Assembly (NCBI GenBank): GCA_001466705.2
Contig: LATX02000211.1
Location: forward strand, 930,001-994,000
DNA: 64,000 bases
Direction of reading: 5' to 3'
Source: Moniliophthora roreri
Lineage: Eukaryota > Basidiomycota > Agaricomycetes > Agaricales > Marasmiaceae
Shown here: positions 31,365 to 42,300 of the stretch, in pieces
Numbering within the stretch: the stretch's first letter is position 1
Layout: the number at the start of each line of letters is the position of its first letter
Notes under the pieces: model-generated
Databases searched by the model: none
The model's input: only the letters and a program-made list of their open reading frames with translations
What the model was told of the DNA's origin: nothing
Translations under genes and position numbers: made by a program

Positions 31365-33527
31365 ATCGCACCTGCTGATACAGCCAGCATTGGTTGTCCC
31401 AGCAATGATGGACATGATCCTGACCAAGCGGGTGTAAAGAGAAAGAGGGATGAAGATGTAGCTTCAGATGCACAAGCTACACCTCGCAAGAAGACAAGGA
31501 AGGACACGTTGATCAGCCTACTCATGCTCATCGACTCGGCCATGGGCACACAGTTGATTGGAGTAGAGAATGCGGCAACCACTCTTCAAGACGTTGTAAT
31601 TACACTTTCCAGAGCCATCAGAGTCGTAGAAGACATGCAGGATGCTATGAAAGCCACGTCATCTCATTTGGAATCGATCAAAGCAGCAGTAGATTCAGAG
31701 GAAGACATGTAGCGTAGTAGAGGGCATATTACCTGCCATGAAGCAAATTTGCATTTTGGACTGCATGTGAGAGTTCCATTGCAGTTGCTTTGCAGTTATG
31801 CTGTGATCAATCCTGGTTGTTGTTTCTCATGAATGCTGCATTGGAAAATATTCAACAAGGATACCGTGAGTTGGAAACGCGAGTTATTCGTGCTTTCCAT
31901 ACTATGGCTGGAAATGCTGCCCTGGTTGAGCAAGAGAAACGGCATGTTATGCAATTTTTGAACATGGTTCAGCTGGTGAGTATCTCACATTGTTCTTTGC
32001 CGTCATGTCAACTTATATGTGGATCCATGAAGAGTCAAGATGGCTTTGAAGTTGAAGAGTTCAATTGCATTACATCCAATCTTCAGCTCATGCTGTCTGC
32101 ACTAGATGAGACCTCTCAACAGCTCAGTGACTACCCTGACATGGACACCATTCATGTAGCATACCGAGTGAAGTCCAGTGGACCAGGATGACCTAGGGTG
32201 GAAATCAATCGGGAAATACTGGCTGAGGGCCTTCTACTACATGGAGGTCCTAGTTTGCTGGCACTACCTTTTGGCTGCAGCAGCCGTACCATACAACGTC
32301 GAGCCATAGAATATAACTTGGTTGCACCAGGACACCCAGTCTGCACAGTTCATGTGAATGATGACCAGTCCACATCTCACACCTACACTTCCAGTACTGG
32401 TCTTATCTCTACCCTTTCTGATGCAGAGTTGGACCAGCTATTATATTCCATACTCCACACCTTCAACCACTTTGGGCTCCACATGATCACTGGTAGACTG
32501 AGGGCAGAGGGGCATTGTGTACCATGCTCACACATCTGGGAATCATTCATTCATGTCAATGGCGTGCCTAACAGGTTCGGACACCGGGAGATCAGTTGAC
32601 AACCTTATAATGTAGCTGGTGCCAACTCCCTTTGGCATCACGATGGCCAACATGGTATGCACGCACTGTCATTTATGCTTCATTTGCATTAAAGCCCCCT
32701 CTTTCAAGGCCTCATACATTACAAATTTGTCATTCATGCCTTTGTGGATGGGAAAAGTCACATGGTTACAGGCATCCAGATCAGCAATAATAACCGTGCT
32801 GCCTCAGTCCTACAACTTTTTCATAAAGCAGTCGAGACTAATGGATGCCCCTGTTGCATAAGGGGGGACCATGGTACGGAAAATATCCAGGTAGCAGAGT
32901 TCATGGAGGCTCGTCATGGAATCAGGTTGTATATATGGGGACAGTAAGGCTCTGCTTTGTGCTTTTGCGACCACACCTCTTATCTCACTACCTAGATCCA
33001 TGCATAACACACGAATCGAATGATTATGGTATGACGTCACCAGTAACTTTGGTAAGAAGTGGAAGAACTTCTTCCAAATGCTGGAAGTTCATGAGGGCCT
33101 CAATGCTGGATGTACCGGGCATCTGTGGCTTCTACACCACCTCTTCCACTTTTTGATTGAGTTGGATATGCAAGAATGGGCTATAACATGGAACTATCAT
33201 ACCTTGTGGCTGCATGGCCAACGGGATCGCTCTCCTCAGGATATCTTCCTCTTCAGTCACCTGCAAGATGGACCCTGGGGCATTGAACTGAAACCAGTCC
33301 CACCTGAAGAAGAGGTTTTGGATCCTGCCTCCTATGGTATTGACTGGGAGGAATTGGATGACCGCACCATCCAAGCGCACTTCATGGATCGACAAGAGCA
33401 TGAGGAAGAGTTCTACCAGACCCATGATGACCCTAGTATCCCCTGCTATCTCAACCATGTTCCGGTTGAAGCACCTAACTGCCCATTCAACGGCAAACAA
33501 GTGGAATACTTAGATGGAAGGCTGTGA
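31341..33527 (+). pseudogene. integrase-core (rve-like) protein pseudogene
   Basis: Belongs to a multicopy mushroom family with a DDE-type integrase core. Helical N-terminal region (YRELETRVIRAFHTMAGNAA, 31845-31950), then EINREILAEGLLLHGGPSLL and SRTIQRRAIEY. Catalytic blocks are LWHHDGQHG (about 32630), FVIHAFVDGKSHMVTGIQ and RGDHGTEN (about 32865). RSVHNIRIERLW-type sequence appears as SMHNTRIE*LW, and SPQDIFLFSHLQDGPWGI and YGIDWEELDD follow. At least two GT-AG introns can be read (after DGQHG; after YIWGQ). In-frame TGA codons at 32189-32191, 32597-32599 and 33021-33023 each sit where the family, as I recall it, has Arg (CGA). The solo LTR at 30346-31364 separates its 5' sequence. Confidence 0.82.
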
Positions 33528-33879
33528 GCGGAATTTGCAGGTGACATGAGGAACATGGAAGTTCGTTGGTTGATGTGGAGATGAGCATTGGAGATATGCC
33601 TTTTGTTTGTTGGCAATACATCAGTCCCTTAAATTTCCTGCATGTACTGAAGTACCCAATGGATTCTGCATGACACTATTTTTGGGCTCAATCAGAAGCT
33701 TGGAAGCCACGAGTCAGTTTAATATAGATCTGAATCGGGACCTGATCGTCCAGCATTTGTCATGAACGTTCTTTGTCTTACTTCCGACTCTCAGTGCAGG
33801 TCATTGCTCCAATGTCTAACAAGAGCTTTCTCCAGGTGGGTGAATGATTTTCAGCTTTATTTCTCAGCTAATTGGGATT
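33528..33879 (+). other. spacer between integrase-type and F-box pseudogenes
   Basis: About 350 bp of CpG-poor sequence without a protein-like frame or repeat that I can identify. Confidence 0.5.
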
Positions 33880-35237
33880 TGTAGGACGGAAGGTATCTGC
33901 CTGAGTTGCTCACATGAATCTTCGAAGCATGCCGCCCCACTGGAACTAACATAGACCCGAGAAGACCATCCCTTACAGCCATTCAGGACGTGTGCAGACT
34001 CTGGCGAGTGTTGTCTTTGGACAATCCCCAACTATGGACCTCTATAGCCTTTTGCAACCCCTCCCCCAATCATCTTCGTGTAGTGGAGATGTGGCTCATG
34101 AGATCTGCAGAGTATTCCCTCCACTTCAGTCTCTGAACACGAGATCCCTCACCTGCTGACGAGCAGGTCATCGATTCTTTATTCGCCAAACTCGGTATCC
34201 AATCCTCGTGGTGGAGTTCTATCGAGTTCGATTTTCATGGATATCAGCCAAGCAACTTCACATCCCTTATCGGCTGAGATATGGAATCACTATTGTATGC
34301 GGATATTATCCATGATGGATGCATCTCCTTCGAAGAGAGTAGTGGCATATGGCGCCACATCCTGGAAAATGCACCAATCATGGCTTTTCGTGCCTGTGGG
34401 AGGGATACCTTTCAGTCTCGCTGTCGGAAAGTGCTTCCAAACGTGTGCAGAGTAGGGAATGCCATCCCGTGGTCCTGAATTACAAGATTGTGTTGTTCTT
34501 TAAGACTGGAAGCTCCATGGCTCTGTCTTCTGTTGGAACTTACGCAGTTGGAAGTGTTGGATGTTGATCATGTCGATGTCTCTCCTCCTCTCAACAGTTT
34601 CACTTTTGCGGAGATGAGTCAACGAGTTCAAAACCATCTGAGAGGGCAACCACCCATTCACCTCGCCAACCTGTGCACTCTGACTATAGAGGGAGAGCCG
34701 GGAGCCAAGGAAATCCTGATGGGATACCTTGTGACCCCCAATCTATAGGTGCTTAGTACAGGACAACAAGGCATCCAGTATCAAGCTGTCGTCGGCTTAG
34801 TATACTCGACCCTCGGGTGGCTGGAGGTCTTGAGGTGCTGCATCATGGGCAAGGCAGACAGTGAGATTGCAGGGCAGTTGTTTCAGTGTCTTCAAAACTA
34901 CCTGGTGGGCCTGATGGTGCTCATGCTAAAGTTCGATCCCACAGCAACATATATCACAGCACTGTTCAGTGAAACAGATCAGGTCACTCTATACTTGCTA
35001 ACGAATCTCACTCATCTTCATGTCGAGGCTCCTGGAATCACTGATCCTTTTACAAAAGCACTGTTGACCAGCTTGGTCACTCCAAAACTTTGGAGCCTAT
35101 ATTTGGGCCAAAAAGGGGATTATCTGGCATATATCCTGGAGTTTGGCAAGCAGTTGCATTTCTCCTTGAAGAAGTTAGTTATGTCCATCGATGAGAGGTC
35201 TGCTTCTGCTTTCAAGACTTTTCTCAACTCAGAGTGA
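33880..35237 (+). pseudogene. F-box / leucine-rich protein pseudogene 2
   Basis: One frame of about 450 codons with five stops: TGA 33915-33917, TGA 34134-34136, TGA 34278-34280, TGA 34476-34478 and TAG 34746-34748. The start resembles an F-box (YLPELLT*IFEA, then VCRLWRVLSLDNPQLWTSI). Leucine-rich stretches follow (LELTQLEVLDVDHVDVSPPL, IHLANLCTLTIEGEPGA, LTNLTHLHVEAPG). All four TGAs become CGA by a single C-to-T reversal. No frameshift was found. It is a different family member from the first F-box pseudogene. Confidence 0.82.
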
Positions 35238-36419
35238 TGTGGGCACCTGAAGGAAGGGGAAATAGGTATATTTACTCATGCTCGTAGTGAATCAATACTA
35301 AGTTTATCTGCACACACAGTTATCCATACTGGTCAAGAGGTCTATTGGTTCAGACCTGAACCATGGGGCATAGGGTTTGCATATATGGGGAACAGTGGGT
35401 AGTATGAAGGATGTGTGACCATCAGGATATAGTAGCAGTTTCTCTACTCAAATATTAATCATATTTGTAGTGCATCCGGTGCATGGAGAATGAAATTGAC
35501 ATGTACAGGATATTACCATTTGTGTTACCCCATTCACTGCAGCTTTAGTCCTGCTTTCAGAGAGCTTGATGACTTCATAGAATGCAAATGAAAGGCTCAT
35601 TCTGGATGTGATTTAACAGTAGTGCTGGAGTCGGGAGATGGATCCAGACCGCTCATAATTTCTACCCTTAACGTGGCTGACAATTGTTTGATGTGAGCAT
35701 GAATGCAATGCTGACCATTGTTTGCTACTTCATAGTGTTCTAGATCATATTGCTGCTGCTCATATTTGTTGACGCTAATGATGTATTCTTCAGGTTCAGG
35801 GCAGTCTGGTGTTGGGATAAGGCTGTCAATGTTCAGTTCGAGAGCCCAAGCGTGTTATGAGCATACTAGTATGGGGCTCACAAACAAGGGCCATGATAAT
35901 TGTTTGGTGTGTCGTGTTGAGGCAGATGCCGGCAGCTGCATTTGTCACATGCCAAAATGCCAACCGTAAGGCACTCAGGGTCGGAGGACTCATCTCGACT
36001 TCCACTCAAGCTCCTGCCATGATGAGTTCCTTGCTTCATCCAGCGACTTTGGTGTCGCTTCATTCTGCGACTTTGGTGTCACTTTTCATTGCTTAATGCC
36101 ATTTGTCTTGGGTCGAAGGCTGACCTTTCTCTTCTAGAACGCTACATTGAGCACTGGTGCATCCACATGCTCAGATCCCGTTAGTCACGTCTTCCACCAG
36201 TCAACGTCTTCTTACACGTTTCTTTCCCCTAGGTAGACTCCTCTTTTAAGGAATCGGCAATCAATCAGCCCAAGGGGTGCAAGCCTGATGATGGTATGAT
36301 ATTCCCCAGTATAATAAAGTGTTGCGTTTTTATGTCCTCTTGCAGATATTCAACCATGGGAAGGTTGAGTTGGGGCATTCCTAGGCACCAATAATGGCTT
36401 GTTCATCACTAGCCCAAAT
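35238..36419. other. non-coding spacer with two hairpins
   Basis: No gene recognised in almost 1.2 kb. Two members of the TTTGGT-loop hairpin family lie at 36042-36059 and 36067-36082. Confidence 0.5.
36042..36059 (+). repeat. TTTGGT-loop hairpin
   Basis: AGCGAC, loop TTTGGT, GTCGCT: perfect 6-bp stem. The neighbour at 36067-36082 reads GCGAC, TTTGGT, GTCAC, one G-to-A change from perfect. Confidence 0.7.
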
Positions 36420-38690
36420 ACTTCTGTGCTTTACAACCCTCCCCTTTCCACCTGAATGCTCCAGCTTAGAAAAGACTATAGATTTGGACAAGATGACCCG
36501 CTCTTGTGGCCTCAACTCTTCTATCATGACCGATGTCACTACGCCATCATCAGGCGGGTGCCTGAGGATGCATCTGACCCATTATGTGACTGGTTCAATG
36601 ATGCCGGCGAGGTTGAGTTCATTGCTGACAGCGATGATGTCCTAAACGGCATTGGCAACATTCACAAACTGTATCTATTGCATCATTTGGACGATATTGA
36701 CAGCATCAATAAAAGATTTCAAACTTATCAGAGCAGCGTGTCAAGTTCAGGCATAAACAAGTATGTATGTGTGTTGAACTACCGCCTGCAAGAAAGCTAT
36801 AATCAGCTTCTGAAACTACCGATGACGTGTGATGAAGCTCACAGAAGCTATTCCTTTATGCAACGGTGCTACCTCGAGCTTCTTGCGGCGTTGGATTGGA
36901 TCGAACAATACCAGCCACAGATGGAAGGTCAAACTTCGTCTCATGAGGGCGAGGCACCAGTATCATGACTGATGGGGGCATTTGTCCAGGATCACAAGAC
37001 AGTGTCTCAGCTGGTGAAAGCTGGCATTCCCATCTGGGTCGTTTGTGAGCACACATACCACCCTCACGTTCAAATCATGGAGGATGCACCAGTTATAGTA
37101 GCATCAGGCTATGCTGATTTTGAACCACTAGATCCTTTGCAAGAACCTGTCTATGTTGGCATCTGTGGTGTTGACATGATTGTAGCACGGGAACATTACT
37201 CTAGCCGAGCAATGGAGTGGGGTGACCTGTTTCAACAAATTACTTCTTCCCTTGCTGGTACGTCTCTTCTTGGGTATTGAAACGGGCCTCTCACCTTAAT
37301 ATTACCTTGGTCTAACAGCTCCTGAAACAGCTCCCAGAAGTTCTTCCCTGTCATCATCTAACCTCACTGGTATGTCACCCCCTTCTGGATAATCATTGGA
37401 ATATCTCTGATGTTCAAGCCATCTCAGCCCATGAATCTCCTACCCTTCCATCTGGTGAACACCCTCCAAAACAAGTGAAGGTCACTTCGCTGCCTGGTAC
37501 GTTGCCCTTACTGCAGTGGAAATCATAGGTTGGATTGATAAATATTTGACAGCGCATAAGGTATCTGGACTGGTTAAACAAACAAAGGACTCTGTGCAGA
37601 GTGATCACTGTGGTGGTCAGAAATCTCACGGTAAAGATGAAGCGATGTGTCAACAATGCCTGTTCTCATTGCATACTATAACAGGATCTCAAATGAGTCA
37701 CAGTCAAGGAGGCAACAAGATGCGTGACAAATTCCACATTATTGCATCTGACTTCGCTCCACCGACACCAGATGCATGGGCAACAGCCTTGGGTGCAGTC
37801 AACCATTGCAAAACCCACCCTGCTGCTGGGTATGTACTACCCAAGTATAGGTTGATCTTGAATGTACTGTCTGAAAAGCATGTTAAGTATCTGCTCACCT
37901 GGATCAAGTATCGCAATGCTTTGATCTTCCAGGCTATAGATACAGCACGTCCTCCTCCGCTGTGGAAGGCCCAGCTTTGGAGAATGTTTTTGGCTCTTAG
38001 CATCACCGGATTTGGTCCTTCTGCACCTGCACCTGTGGTCAAGGAGGGCGAACTGGAGGAAGGTGAAGTGGCAGGCATTGCAGTGTCGCACACGTTCACC
38101 CAGAAGCAAAAGGAGATTGTCTACCAAACCCTAAGTTGCTGCACTCGATGTTCTGGCATATTGATCAACAAAGAGGTTGCCACTCGCTCTGACACTCACT
38201 TCTGCTGGCAAGGTAAGGAGCATGAGGCAGTGGATCTGGACGATCCAATGCTGGTACAGGAGATCTTGTGGGAGCTGACTGACCTCAATTTTCAATTTGA
38301 GCTCCTGGCCATGGATTGTGCCAGACATCCGAGCTCCACCGCAGAGGATGTACATGAACAGGAGCTGGATATGGAATTGCGGGACGAAGCAGTCAGACAG
38401 TGCTTTCCTGAAGAAAGCAAAAGGATTCCTCAATGGGTGCACGAGGTGAAGGGTTTGGCTGCTAGTGAGATCCGAGGACAGGCTCCCTATCTTATCAAGC
38501 TTCTGGCAGTGATGAGAAGCTGGAAGGGCTCTGAATCACAGCCATGGGTGACTGTGTCTCGCACCAATGAGGATCTCTTCACGGATGCTGAGCTTGTTCT
38601 TCTGGAACGTTGACTGGCAACTTTCTACACACAAACCTTTTTTGATGACTTTGGTCAGCCGTGTACTTTACCTCATTGTCCTTGTTGATC
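36420..38690 (+). pseudogene. uncharacterised multicopy mushroom protein, broken
   Basis: Resembles an abundant uncharacterised family of agaricomycete genomes. N-terminal block: YRFGQDDPLLWPQLFYHDRC, then AHRSYSFMQRCYLELLAALD, then LMGAFVQDHKTVSQLVKAGI with PIWVV (36456-37280). C-terminal block 37516-38613: YVLPKYRLILNVLSEKH, LWKAQLWRMFLALS, VQEILWELTDLNFQFELLAM, KLLAVMRSWKG, and beyond the stop LATFYTQTFFDDFGQPCTLP. Two in-frame TGA codons, 36966-36968 (before LMGAF) and 38611-38613 (before LATFYTQ), sit where Arg is expected (CGA). Introns between 37260 and 37516 were not resolved. No known catalytic domain is visible. Confidence 0.7.
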
Positions 38691-38939
38691 ATTTGCTCCA
38701 CTTCTTGTCATCATTTTTGCTTGGGACTTAGAGTACTTACAGATGTTCAGATATTACATAGAAGCAAATTTGCATGTATCATAAATGGCACAAAAAAATA
38801 TTGATGGTAGTCATGCTTGCAAGTTGATCTGCAATCTTATCAGTTTCCTTTCCTGAGTTTGCTTGTACTTTTGTTTGTACTCCTCGATCAAAGGCCTCTT
38901 TGACCTTGACCTGTTACTACTACTACTTGCTCGTTTGTA

Positions 38940-38955
38940 ACAACTCTGGTGTTGT
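38940..38955 (+). repeat. hairpin, TCTGGT loop variant
   Basis: ACAAC, loop TCTGGT, GTTGT: perfect 5-bp stem. Confidence 0.65.
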
Positions 38956-38965
38956 AATATATTTT

Positions 38966-38985
38966 ACCCAACTTTGGTGTTGGGT
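38966..38985 (+). repeat. TTTGGT-loop hairpin, longest stem
   Basis: ACCCAAC, loop TTTGGT, GTTGGGT: perfect 7-bp stem, the longest of the family in this window. Confidence 0.75.
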
Positions 38986-39080
38986 CACTATCAATATTTC
39001 AGGGTTATTGTGACTCTGCTCCTTCCGCCCCTTTCACCCAACTTTGGTGTCAGGCTCCTAGTAACATGTCGAGCTCAAAA

Positions 39081-39096
39081 CTGACTTTGGGGTTAG
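39081..39096 (+). repeat. hairpin, TTTGGG loop variant
   Basis: CTGAC, loop TTTGGG, GTTAG: a 5-bp stem if one G-U pair is allowed. Confidence 0.5.
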
Positions 39097-39324
39097 GAGC
39101 TTTGGCATTGATTGAGACGAATAGAAGTTGGATAGCGGGCGTCATCGACACAACGGGCATTTGAACCTTACATGATGCAAGCATGCCAGGTAATGGGAAT
39201 CTGAGTTAAAGGTGTTGAGCAGTAAGCAGACAGGTACGATTTGGTGGTATTAGGTTACATTTCATGTTTCTAAATCGCTTATTTACGCCAGGATGCCTAC
39301 GAAAGTTACTTTCTCCCCACAAAG

Positions 39325-42300
39325 TCATCTTCTCCCACGTTGAGGTTTGAACTTATTAGAACCAATGTGAAATTGATATTCGTAATCTGGGACCTTTAGG
39401 AAGAAGGCAACCATGTGCTGCATTGTGTTTTTGGGGCAATCGTGAGGGACATCGTCTTTGGTGATTAGTATGGTCAAGGTGTCCAGGAGTTGTTGCTCAT
39501 CTTCAGTGAGCATGGGCTGCACTACAAGATGGCCATGCATCATGAGTGCATTCTTGTATGTGCTGCAGCAGTTGTCGTATATGGTTTTCCTGGCACCAAT
39601 CATCTCCTGGATGTGGATCAGTTGAATCAGGACTCCACCTGGGATGGAGGGGTAAATCGGGGGATGAGCGCTAGTGTCGATGCCTACCAGCTGATACAAC
39701 TGCTCTATCAGACAGCCTGTATGGGCCCGAGTATATGGGAGGCTGTATGATCACTCTCTGAACCAACGCATCAGTTGTTGGAGCACCAAACGACAATTGT
39801 CTTGGGTCTCGATATACTGTCTCTGTGGTGTTTGGTTGATGTTTGGTTGGCTGCTTGCAGGGAGAGGGAGATGGGACATAGAAGACAATGCAGTCGGAGC
39901 ATTGCTTGCCACTGCCGTATTGACTGGATGATTCTGGGGAGCAGCTTCCAGATCACTATGGCCCAGTGGCATGCTATGTTGAGAAGAAAGGGGTAATGGT
40001 GGGGTTGTGACAGACAGAAGTGCTATGATCATCCCTGTGGGCAGTTGACCAGAGGTTGAAGGGATCAAAATTGACTTGGAGGTGGTGAGTTATCTATGCC
40101 ATTGACATATATTGCATGGCTCACCTGGTGGTCATCGGGATAGATATACATTGCATAGATGGGATGCGTCTCCCAATCCTGGCCATGATGGTTTTGTGTG
40201 CAAAGCCAAATAGTGTGTTCATTGTAGTGACTGATTGGTCGTGCTCTGTCTTGAGCAATGTCACTTGAAGGGATATATACTTGTTGGAGACGGCCATATT
40301 GTTTGAAGCATGACTCTGCGATTGTTGGATTACTAAAGGGTACTGGTCTGTGAGATGTTGCCAAGAAGGGGTTCTCATCTGGAAAGTAGGTGAATAGGTG
40401 ACCAAGCACCCTGGAAACATTACCCTCACCACTGTCAAGGGCCTGGAAAGGGGCATGGAGGGTAACGAGGTTGGATTGACCAGTGATGGGAAGGGGAAAC
40501 ACCTGGGTTTCACAAAATTCACGAATGGAAGGGCCTTCATTGTATTCAACACATAAGTGAACAAGTGCCTGTACTGATTCTTTTAGGGGCAGGTCAATGC
40601 AATCAAGTGGTGGACATAAGCCAAACTGGTTACCTACCAATGGAGCCCGCTGTAATAGCTTGAGGGAGGGGGTTACGATGTGAATGGTCAGTTTCTTCGG
40701 GATTGCTTTGAGCTGTGAGGATGTTTGAGTCTGTGGGTGAAAGTTGGGAGCTTGCAGTAGTGTGGAGAGTGGGATCCAAGTCTATGATTTGCTCAGCAAG
40801 TGACTGCAATCACTCCTCCAACGACTTGTTCGGCTCTGCAGACAGCTATTGGAGTGGATTGGCAGTGATAAAGAGTGATTTGACTTACTGTCGGCTTGCC
40901 GAAGATATTCAATATGGGCCGGATTGTAGTCGTCATAATGAGTGCTATAATCTGGTGCTGGATCCATTTCTTCCAAGAAGGGGACTTCCCATTGCGTCGG
41001 TGTGTCTTCCTCATCGTCCGGGCTGTCAGGTGTAGATGGTTGGGAGAAGGGCATGTAATCGGGGTCAGGATCAGGAGGGATCCAAACATGGTTGTTTAGT
41101 CCTATCGAAGAGATGTCAAGCTGGAGAGAAGAGGTGTTAATTGAGGTGGCAGAAGGTGGCGAAGAAGAATCCCCGGTCATAGATGTGGTGGAATTGGATG
41201 GTACAGGCTCTGAGGATAATTATGAGTACTGGTTTGGTTATGAGGAAGAGTAGCAGTAGTACCGTGAACAAGTGACACGGGAGGGGTGGGATTGAGAGAT
41301 GGAAGTTCTGTATAGGGGACCTTGAGCACTCATGATCAATATGTGAAGAGCTGGGTTACAACCTTGAGATGCAGGGTCCAGTAGAACAGTGACAGTGTGT
41401 CATGAGTGACTGCATGCTCTAGCTGCCAGATCTGGGTTTTGGTCTGGTTGGAGAGACGGTAGACGAGTTTGAGTAGAGCGTCGGGGGTTTACTAGGTTCG
41501 AATCACTCATTGACCTATACACGAACTATTGGGCTAATTACCGGCCAACGGCTGTTACAAGCAGCTGTTGTACCCACACTATACAGGGCAGTAAACAAAT
41601 TTTATATTATACAAATGGTGGGAGCACTAGTTGGAATATCTAAATGGCATTGAATGAATTGGAGATAATTTGGGAGAAGAACCAGGCATCAAAAGCAGTA
41701 GAACAGGTAGGTGTGTCAGGAATGTCCAGTAGCATCTTCCACATCCCGTCATTCATGTGGACATTGATTTGGGCAAAACAGGTGTGAATGTTAAGAGGTG
41801 GAGGAACATGGTTCGGAAAGCAGATGCTTTTGGAAAGCTGGAAGGTGTTTAAGCAACATTACAGGTCCAGATAGAGAGAGCACATACTAAGGTTGCTGTA
41901 GTAATCTTGAACTGCAGTGAAGGTGAGCAAGATTCATGCCAAGACAGATTGGGTAACTCACGCAGATTTGGTAGTCGTCTTTTGGAGGAAGACTGTGAAG
42001 CCCCGTGGTGGCATATATGAACATCTTGAATCTGAAAAAGGGATCGCTGAGAGCTGCTTTGTTGTGCCTTTCAGTTGTTACAGAGGTGTATGTGGACGGT
42101 ACACCTTTGCCATGGAAGAACCAGTAAAGATGAAGTTCAAATAATTTTGTGAAGAGGGCGAGGAGTGGGTATGGGGTATCATGGGCAAATTCACTGTTTC
42201 AGATGCCAACAGGGAGGTGTACCAACACAGCTGCCACTGTGTCTGGTAAACGGTGGTAGAGGGCAGCAAGAAATTGGGGAGGAGTGGCTAGCTTGCTATG

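Larger units (their letters stand above)
38691..39324. other. spacer with a cluster of hairpins
   Basis: No gene recognised. At least three members of the TTTGGT-loop hairpin family occur within 160 bp (38940-39096), plus a degenerate copy at 39037-39054. Confidence 0.5.

Noticed and set aside
31078..31582. Minus-strand frames with hydrophobic Phe/Leu-rich sequence over the LTR end
   Set aside because: They are the complement of purine-rich LTR sequence; no domain and low-complexity composition.
41490..41506. Sequence like a tRNA B-box (ggttcgaatc)
   Set aside because: Flanking bases do not form a T-arm stem and no A-box or acceptor pairing is found at the right distance.
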